DNA of 18,499 nucleotides, from NCBI GenBank assembly GCA_030626365.1, contig DAOUPC010000013.1:1-18499 (forward strand). The letters run 5' to 3'. This DNA comes from Paracoccaceae bacterium. GTDB taxonomy: Bacteria; Pseudomonadota; Alphaproteobacteria; Rhodobacterales; Rhodobacteraceae. Position numbers and translations under genes: made by a program. The notes beneath the pieces were generated by a model. The model searched no databases and was not told the origin of the DNA. It saw nothing but the letters and a program-made list of their open reading frames with translations. Each line of letters begins with the position of its first letter. Positions within the stretch are counted from its first letter, which is position 1. This document shows positions 13,848-18,499 of the stretch, piece by piece.

Positions 13848-14456
13848 TCATTCATCGTCCGGGCGCGCCAGTTCGAACACTTCGCTGACACGGGTATAAT
13901 CACGATACCCCAGCCGCGCGAGCGGTTGAAAGCTGGCCACGTCAAAGCGCCCGTCCTTCAGGCAATTGTCACGGATATGGATGCCGGTCACCTCGCCCAG
14001 GACAAGGCGGTTCACGGCCCCCGGCAGGTCGATGATCTGTGTCAGCCGACATTCCAGCGCCGCCGGGGCACCGGCCACACGCGGGCAGTTGATGGTGGCG
14101 CATTCGGCGATATCAATCCCGGCATGGGCGAATTCATCGACCTCTTTATCCAGCGCCTGCGAGGTGGCGTTCATCGCATCCTTTGCGCCATATTCAACGA
14201 TATTGACGCAGAACACACCGGTTTCCCGGATGTTGGCCAGGCTGTCCTTGGTGTCGGTCTGGTCCGGTTTGGCCCCGGTTGTGGCAAACATCACCTGGGG
14301 CGGTTCATAGGCGATTCCGTTAAAGAACGAATAAGGGGCAAGGTTGTTGATCCCGTCGCTGCTTTGGGTTGATATCCAGCCGATGGGCCGGGGCGTGATC
14401 AGGGCGTTGAACGGGTTGTGTGGCAGGCCGTGGCCATTTTCGGGTTTATAAAACAT
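13848..14456 (-). CDS. Flavin reductase-like domain protein
   Basis: This 202-residue protein belongs to the FMN-binding split-barrel flavin reductase-like family (PF01613 type). Such proteins bind FMN and act as NAD(P)H:flavin reductases or partners of monooxygenases, but many are uncharacterised. Visible features are ALITPRPIGWIST near residue 20, NLAPYSFFNGIAYEPPQVMF (about 38-57), TGVFCVNIVEYG and, near the end, PLARLGYRDYTRV. I chose the ATG at 14456 because AAGGAGAG lies at the right distance and the family begins MFYKPENGHGLPHNPF; an in-frame start at 14480 adds an unrelated leader. Its stop lies next to the right 16-bp repeat. The exact substrate cannot be told. Confidence 0.88.
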   Translation of the reverse strand: MFYKPENGHGLPHNPFNALITPRPIGWISTQSSDGINNLAPYSFFNGIAYEPPQVMFATTGAKPDQTDTKDSLANIRETGVFCVNIVEYGAKDAMNATSQALDKEVDEFAHAGIDIAECATINCPRVAGAPAALECRLTQIIDLPGAVNRLVLGEVTGIHIRDNCLKDGRFDVASFQPLARLGYRDYTRVSEVFELARPDDE

Positions 14457-14517
14457 CGCGCTCTCCTTGCAATTGCCCAAGGGGTAGCGCCCATGCTAGG
14501 CGATTGCCACCGCATTC

Positions 14518-15036
14518 ATGAAGGACAGGCGCGGCCAGGTGATTGATCTTAACCCCGAAAAACCCGACGACTGGTGGGACGTCGAGGCGCTGTTTGACCT
14601 GTGCTTTGCGCCGGGGCGAGAGGCGTTGTCGTCATACCGGTTGCGCGATGGCATCCCGCCGGTGTCGGGCCTGTCGTTGGTGGCGCGGGACCGGGGCGGC
14701 ATACTGGCGGGCGCAATCCGGTTCTGGCCGGTCCGGGTGGGCGATGCGCCCGCGCTGTTGCTGGGGCCGGTGGCGGTGCACCCGACCCGTCAGGGCGAGG
14801 GGCTGGGTGCGGTTCTTATGCGGGACGGGCTGGGTGGTGCCACACGGGCGGGCTGGTCCAGGGTGATGCTGGTGGGGGATGCGTCTTATTATGGGCGTTT
14901 CGGGTTTTCCCGCCTGGCGGGCGTGGATATGCCCCCGCCAACCAACCCGGACAGGGTGTTGGGGCAGGCATTACAGGACGGGGCCTGGGAAAACGTCAAT
15001 GGGATGGTGACGCGCTGGCAGGGGCCAGATCAGTGA
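14518..15036 (+). CDS. GNAT-family N-acetyltransferase
   Basis: This 172-residue protein shows the YhbS-like GNAT pattern: an N-terminal region with EALFDLCFAPGREALSSYRLR, then LLLGPVAVHPTRQGEGLGAVLM (about 80-101), which provides the acetyl-CoA pyrophosphate-binding Q/RxxGxG loop, and VMLVGDASYYGRFGF (about 116-130). It should transfer an acetyl group from acetyl-CoA to an unknown amine in the cytoplasm. No good Shine-Dalgarno precedes the ATG at 14518; a GTG at 14539 is an alternative start. It is divergent from the flavin-reductase gene with a 61-bp gap. Its stop codon lies within a short tandem duplication. Confidence 0.87.
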   Translation: MKDRRGQVIDLNPEKPDDWWDVEALFDLCFAPGREALSSYRLRDGIPPVSGLSLVARDRGGILAGAIRFWPVRVGDAPALLLGPVAVHPTRQGEGLGAVLMRDGLGGATRAGWSRVMLVGDASYYGRFGFSRLAGVDMPPPTNPDRVLGQALQDGAWENVNGMVTRWQGPDQ

Positions 15037-15055
15037 AGCCGGATCAGTGAAGCTG
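15028..15055 (+). repeat. 14-bp tandem duplication at the acetyltransferase stop
   Basis: GATCAGTGAAGCCG (15028-15041) is followed at once by GATCAGTGAAGCTG (15042-15055), 13 of 14 identical. The TGA stop lies in the first unit and is repeated in the second. It is probably a replication-slippage duplication. Confidence 0.8.
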
Positions 15056-15111
15056 GCCCATTGAAACCAGTCCCGGTGATGGCGATCTAAGAAACATGTC
15101 AGGGAGGTAGA

Positions 15112-15870
15112 ATGAACGATCTGGTAATACTTACCCCACCCGATACAGATGCCGAGTTGGACCGGTTGGCGGCGCGTTATCACGCCGCCGGGGGGATGGG
15201 CGTGCAGTTGTTGACGCTTGTGGGTGGCAAGGCAGAACAGTTGCTGGACCGCCTGCCGGTCCCGGTGCGCGACAAGCTGGAACAGGTCACGGAACGGGCG
15301 CTGATGCTGGCGATGCGCGCCGCCGATACGTCACGGCGGGCGGTGGCGGACCAACCCGACTGGGTCAACACGACGATAACCACTGCAATGGGGGCGGCGG
15401 GTGGCTTTGGCGGGCTGCCATCGGCGCTGGTCGAACTGCCGGCGACCACGGCCGCCTTGTTGCGCATCATTCAGGGCGTCGCGGTGGAAAATGGGTTTGA
15501 TCCGGCGTCCGAGAGCGTTCAGTTCGACTGTATCCGGGTCTTTGCCGCCGCCGGTCCGCTGACCGAAGACGATGGGGCCGATCTGGGGTTTCTTACGCTG
15601 CGGGTGACCCTGACGGGGGGCGCGATGCAGCGGCTGATTGCCTCTGTCGCGCCACGGCTGGCCACGGTTCTGGGGCAAAAGCTGGCGACCCAGACGATAC
15701 CGGTTCTGGGGGCGGTGGCCGGGGCCACGACGAATTACGTCTATACCGGGTATTACCGGGAAATCGCCCATGTGCATTTTGGCCTGCGGCGGCTGGCAAT
15801 CAGTGCCGATCTGCCGATCGAGGATCTGACGGCAAGGTTGTCGCAACGGATGCGCCGCCGACTGGCGTGA
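15112..15870 (+). CDS. EcsC family protein
   Basis: This 252-residue protein matches the EcsC domain family. It has a central segment with glycine/alanine-rich helices (TTAMGAAGGFGGLPSALVELPATTAALLRII, about 90-120), then the acidic FDPASESVQFDCIRVFAAAG and the C-terminal VLGAVAGATTNYVYTGYYREIAHVHFGLRRLA, which is highly characteristic. The function of EcsC in Gram-negative bacteria is unknown; the name comes from a gene beside a Bacillus ABC transporter, and no such transporter lies here. The helices are amphipathic to hydrophobic, so peripheral membrane association is possible. The ATG at 15112 follows CAGGGAGGTAG, a strong ribosome-binding site. Confidence 0.88.
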   Translation: MNDLVILTPPDTDAELDRLAARYHAAGGMGVQLLTLVGGKAEQLLDRLPVPVRDKLEQVTERALMLAMRAADTSRRAVADQPDWVNTTITTAMGAAGGFGGLPSALVELPATTAALLRIIQGVAVENGFDPASESVQFDCIRVFAAAGPLTEDDGADLGFLTLRVTLTGGAMQRLIASVAPRLATVLGQKLATQTIPVLGAVAGATTNYVYTGYYREIAHVHFGLRRLAISADLPIEDLTARLSQRMRRRLA

Positions 15871-15968
15871 CAGATGGCGGGCAGGGTTGATATCTGGCGG
15901 GCAAAGGTACGGGTAAAGAAAAAGGGTGAAGAATTTGCCTAACGGATGTATCCTTTAGAAAAACAATA

Positions 15969-16451
15969 ATGAGCAGTCGGGTAACGCAGATGATGATCAA
16001 ACAGTTACCAATCAACATTCAGGCCGCGCACAAAAGCGATGTGCGCAGCCAGTTTGCTGCCCTGTGCTTTCGGTTTAACGATGAAAAGACACAGATACTG
16101 CTGATCACCTCGCGCGGGTCCGGGCGCTGGATTGCCCCCAAGGGGTGGCCGATTGATGGCCTGACCCCGGCGAATTCGGCGGCCCAGGAGGCCTGGGAAG
16201 AGGCCGGAGTAAAGGGCAAGGCCTATGACCGGTGTCTGGGCTTATATTCCTACAGCAAATCGGTGGGCGGTGCCGGTTTGCCGATCGTGACCATGGTCTA
16301 TCCGGTCAGGGTGAAATCCCTGGCCAGCACATTCCCCGAAAAGGGACAGCGGTTGCGCAAATGGTTTTCGCCCAAGAAAGCGGCAAGCCTGGTGGCAGAA
16401 CCAGAATTGGCCCGCATTATCAAGGATTTCGACCCACGTCAGTTGCAATGA
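15969..16451 (+). CDS. NUDIX hydrolase
   Basis: This protein of up to 160 residues contains a NUDIX box, GWPIDGLTPANSAAQEAWEEAGV (59-81). The metal-binding EAWEEAG core is intact, while the first Glu and the Arg of the strict consensus are replaced by Leu and Gln, as I recall for diphosphoinositol-polyphosphate-phosphohydrolase-like members. RWIAPKGWP just before it fits that subgroup. It would hydrolyse a nucleoside- or inositol-diphosphate-linked substrate in the cytoplasm. The start is uncertain: the ATG at 15969 and the pair at 15990/15993 all lack a strong Shine-Dalgarno, and conserved sequence begins near KQLPINIQ. It lies just upstream of the DUF1178 gene, with an 83-bp gap. Confidence 0.88.
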   Translation: MSSRVTQMMIKQLPINIQAAHKSDVRSQFAALCFRFNDEKTQILLITSRGSGRWIAPKGWPIDGLTPANSAAQEAWEEAGVKGKAYDRCLGLYSYSKSVGGAGLPIVTMVYPVRVKSLASTFPEKGQRLRKWFSPKKAASLVAEPELARIIKDFDPRQLQ

Positions 16452-16534
16452 ATGCAGATATTTCTGACGTTTGGGGACTTGCACTTGGACGGGCACGGAT
16501 ATTTAACCCTTATCGCGACATTATGAGCTGACAG

Positions 16535-17008
16535 ATGATTCAATACGCCCTGAAATGTGCCGATGGGCACGCATTCGATAGCTGGTTTCAGTCAGCCGCG
16601 GCTTTTGACAAGCTGGTTTCGGCAGGCATGGTGTCGTGCGTGGTTTGCGGTGTGGCAAAGGTTGAAAAGGCGATCATGACGCCAAGGGTGCGCACCGGAC
16701 GGGCGGGCGCGCCGCCACCTGAGGCCCCCGAAGGGCCGGTTCAGGCCCCGGATGCGCCTGTGCCCGGCCCGCTTAGCCAACCGGCAAGCCCGGCTGAACA
16801 GGCCATGACCGATCTGCGCAGAAAGGTCGAGGAAAACGCCGACTATGTTGGTGTGGACTTTGCCACCCAGGCCCGCGCGATGCATGATGGCGATGCACCG
16901 CAAAGGTCGATCTATGGCGAGGCGGGGATCGAAGAGGCCAAACAGTTGATCGAGGACGGGGTGCCGGTGGCCCCGCTGCCATTTTTGCCACCCCGCAAGG
17001 TGAACTAG
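16535..17008 (+). CDS. DUF1178 family protein
   Basis: This 157-residue protein matches DUF1178, a family of unknown function common in alphaproteobacteria. The N-terminus MIQYALKCADGHAFDSWF followed by VSCVVCG places Cys8, His12, Cys35 and Cys38 as a likely zinc-ribbon-type metal site. A Pro/Ala-rich linker (about 58-87) leads to the conserved C-terminal part LRRKVEENADYVGVDFATQARAMHDG and RSIYGEAGIEEAKQLIEDGVPVAPLPFLP. No signal peptide or membrane helix is visible. It follows the NUDIX gene on the same strand, an arrangement I recall from related genomes. Confidence 0.9.
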   Translation: MIQYALKCADGHAFDSWFQSAAAFDKLVSAGMVSCVVCGVAKVEKAIMTPRVRTGRAGAPPPEAPEGPVQAPDAPVPGPLSQPASPAEQAMTDLRRKVEENADYVGVDFATQARAMHDGDAPQRSIYGEAGIEEAKQLIEDGVPVAPLPFLPPRKVN

Positions 17009-17318
17009 GTGCTTGGCCCCTGAACGTCTAAGGAACCTTTGAAAGCCCATGTGGTTCGAAAAATGCCCGGACGTGGGGTTATTCATCGTGTCCCTAAGTG
17101 CGGTGGATTTGTGATCCGTATCATAACGGCCTCGCCCGCCCGGCAGGTGCGGCCCTTGCCACGCGAAACGCTTGTCAGCCCCCGTCAGGTCCCGACGGGC
17201 GTTTGTTGCGCGGTTGTGGACAGGGGTGATGTGTCGCGATTGTGCGGCTTGCCCTTGTATCCCGGCTCGCTTATGACGCGCTAAGCATGATACCCAAAGG
17301 ACAGGAAAAGGGGCCGGT
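17009..17318. other. Spacer between the DUF1178 gene and lysC
   Basis: These 310 bp hold no supported gene; an open TTG-started frame at 17039-17284 has no ribosome-binding site or family features. CCCGTC (17181-17186) and GACGGG (17194-17199) form a 6-bp hairpin with a 7-nt loop followed by CGTTTGTT, a weak rightward terminator candidate for the upstream genes. The last 40 bp contain GGAAAAGGGG, which supplies the lysC ribosome-binding site. I did not recognise a lysine riboswitch or other leader. Confidence 0.4.
17181..17207 (+). terminator. Weak terminator candidate upstream of lysC
   Basis: A CCCGTC/GACGGG stem is followed by CGTTTGTT. The T-run is interrupted and the stem is short, so this is tentative. 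It would end transcripts arriving from the NUDIX/DUF1178 genes. Confidence 0.35.
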
Positions 17319-18499
17319 ATGCCCGTTCTGGTGATGAAATTCGGTGGCACGTCGGTGGCCAACCCTGATCGTATCCGACGCGCGGCCAAACGGGTCGGTG
17401 TCGAGGTGGCCAAGGGCTATGACGTGATTGTCATTGTCTCGGCCATGTCGGGCAAGACCAATGAACTGGTCGGCTGGGTCGAGGAAACCTCGCCGATGTT
17501 CGACGCGCGCGAATACGATGCGGTCGTGTCGTCGGGCGAGGCGGTGACCGCCGGGCTGATGGCGCTGACCTTGCAGGAAATGAATGTACCGGCCCGCAGT
17601 TGGCAGGGCTGGCAGGTGCCGCTGAAAACCACCAGCGCCCATTCGGCGGCCCGGATCGAGGAAATTCCGACCGACAACATCACCCAGAAGTTTGATGAAG
17701 GCATGCGGGTGGCTGTGGTTGCCGGATTTCAGGGGGTTTCGCCCGAGGGGCGGATCACCACGCTGGGTCGGGGGGGATCGGACACCACGGCAGTGGCCTT
17801 TGCCGCCGCCTTTGGGGCCGAACGGTGTGACATTTATACGGATGTGGACGGGGTTTATACCGCCGATCCGCGTATCTGCCAGAAGGCCCGAAAGCTGGAC
17901 AGGATCGCGTTTGAGGAAATGCTGGAACTGGCGTCGCTTGGGGCCAAGGTGTTGCAGACCCGGTCGGTCGAACTGGCCATGCGCTATAAGGTGCGTCTGC
18001 GGGTTCTGTCGAGTTTTGAAGAACAATCCGATCAGGCCGGAACGCTTGTTTGCGATGAGGAGGATATCATGGAATCCAATATTGTGGCCGGTGTGGCCCA
18101 TTCGCGTGACGAGGCAAAGCTGACCCTGCTGTCGGTGGCCGACCGTCCCGGCATTGCCGCGATCATATTCACCTCGCTCAGCGATGCGGGGGTCAATGTG
18201 GACATGATCGTTCAGAACATATCCGAGGACGGGCGCACGGACATGACCTTTTCCTGCCCCACCATCGAAGTGCCCCGCGCCGAGGCGGCGCTGGCCGCAA
18301 CCCGCGACGGGGGTGATCTGAACTTTGCCGAACTGCTGGCAGACAAGGATGTGGCCAAGGTTTCGGTGGTCGGTATTGGTATGCGCAGCCAGTCGGGCGT
18401 GGCGGCCAAGATGTTCAAGGTGCTGTGCGACGAGGGCATCAACATCAAGGTCATCACCACCTCTGAAATCAAGATTTCCGTGCTGATTGACCGAAAATA
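17319..18499 (+). CDS. lysC: Aspartate kinase, partial (C-terminal end beyond right edge)
   Basis: This gene encodes the first 393 residues of an aspartate kinase, which phosphorylates aspartate in the first step to lysine, threonine, methionine and diaminopimelate. The kinase domain shows KFGGTS (7-12), SAMSGKTNEL (41-50), SSGEAVTAGLMA (71-82), GRGGSDTT (150-157) and TDVDGVYTADPR (174-185). Two ACT regulatory domains follow (from about 255; VADRPGIAA, MIVQNISEDGRTDMTFS, VGIGMRSQSGVAAKMF), where feedback amino acids bind. The ATG at 17319 follows a purine-rich AGGAAAAGGGG. The family is near 410 residues, so about 20 are missing off the window. A strong internal initiation site lies at codon 251. 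Confidence 0.96.
   Translation, partial: MPVLVMKFGGTSVANPDRIRRAAKRVGVEVAKGYDVIVIVSAMSGKTNELVGWVEETSPMFDAREYDAVVSSGEAVTAGLMALTLQEMNVPARSWQGWQVPLKTTSAHSAARIEEIPTDNITQKFDEGMRVAVVAGFQGVSPEGRITTLGRGGSDTTAVAFAAAFGAERCDIYTDVDGVYTADPRICQKARKLDRIAFEEMLELASLGAKVLQTRSVELAMRYKVRLRVLSSFEEQSDQAGTLVCDEEDIMESNIVAGVAHSRDEAKLTLLSVADRPGIAAIIFTSLSDAGVNVDMIVQNISEDGRTDMTFSCPTIEVPRAEAALAATRDGGDLNFAELLADKDVAKVSVVGIGMRSQSGVAAKMFKVLCDEGINIKVITTSEIKISVLIDRK
18057..18071 (+). promoter_or_regulatory. Internal ribosome-binding site and start inside lysC
   Basis: GAGGAGG (18057-18063) lies 5 nt before an in-frame ATG at 18069 (Met251, MESNIVAGVA). In Bacillus and Corynebacterium aspartate kinases a separate beta subunit, made of the ACT domains, starts internally at the equivalent region. 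The spacing and strength here would allow the same. Confidence 0.6.

Noticed and set aside
13758..14372. Long rightward open frame over the flavin-reductase gene
   Set aside because: It is the antisense shadow of a recognised gene. I considered it as the ancestral SulP C-terminus across the direct repeat, but it would require over 500 bp of antisense overlap.
17084..17094. GGGGTTATTC resembling the 16-bp repeat near lysC
   Set aside because: Only about 10 bases match and the flanks differ; chance is adequate.
17039..17284. Open frame of 81 codons before lysC
   Set aside because: TTG start without a ribosome-binding site, no family features, and composition as expected of an open frame in GC-rich spacer.

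Overview
The window looks like the chromosome of an alphaproteobacterium, most likely a Rhodobacterales/Roseobacter-type organism. The reasons are high-GC coding DNA, a GapR (DUF2312) protein, an adjacent NUDIX + DUF1178 pair, a Roseobacter-style sulfotransferase-like conserved hypothetical protein, and operons tightly packed with ATGA overlaps. This is recognition by eye; no database search was run.

Layout. (1) 6087 to 1, leftward: a vitamin B12 uptake operon. A cobalamin riboswitch (5900-6087) and a hairpin that buries the ribosome-binding site precede btuB (outer-membrane TonB-dependent receptor), btuF (periplasmic binding protein), btuC (permease) and btuD (ATPase). A 41-codon ORF follows, coupled at both ends, and then exbB, exbD and a second exbD that runs off the left edge. 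The operon therefore encodes passage across both membranes plus its own proton-driven motor; a tonB gene may lie just outside the window. (2) 6216-6473, rightward: gapR, a nucleoid-associated protein. (3) 9202 to 6547, leftward: modABC, the molybdate ABC importer, with a conserved hypothetical (10101 to 9226) and mtnP (11076 to 10204) upstream on the same strand. (4) 11294-13000, rightward: a SulP anion transporter with a STAS domain.

(5) 12922-13841: a low-GC segment bounded by a 16-bp perfect direct repeat. It contains a leftward DUF4760-type gene whose N-terminal membrane helix lies in another frame, and about 400 bp with no convincing gene. It adds a 26-residue foreign tail to SulP and overlaps it antisense. 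This is the most anomalous part of the window and the only clear sign of acquired DNA. (6) 13848-18499: core genes. These are a leftward flavin-reductase-like protein, then rightward GNAT acetyltransferase, EcsC family protein, NUDIX hydrolase, DUF1178 protein and lysC (aspartate kinase, cut by the right edge), which contains an internal start site with a strong Shine-Dalgarno sequence.

Most of the window is ordinary. The observations that most deserve checking are the direct-repeat-bounded insert at the sulP 3' end, the D-to-N change in the second ExbD, the coupled small ORF (overlapped by a His-rich frame) before exbB, the G10 tract inside btuB, and the RBS-masking hairpin after the riboswitch.
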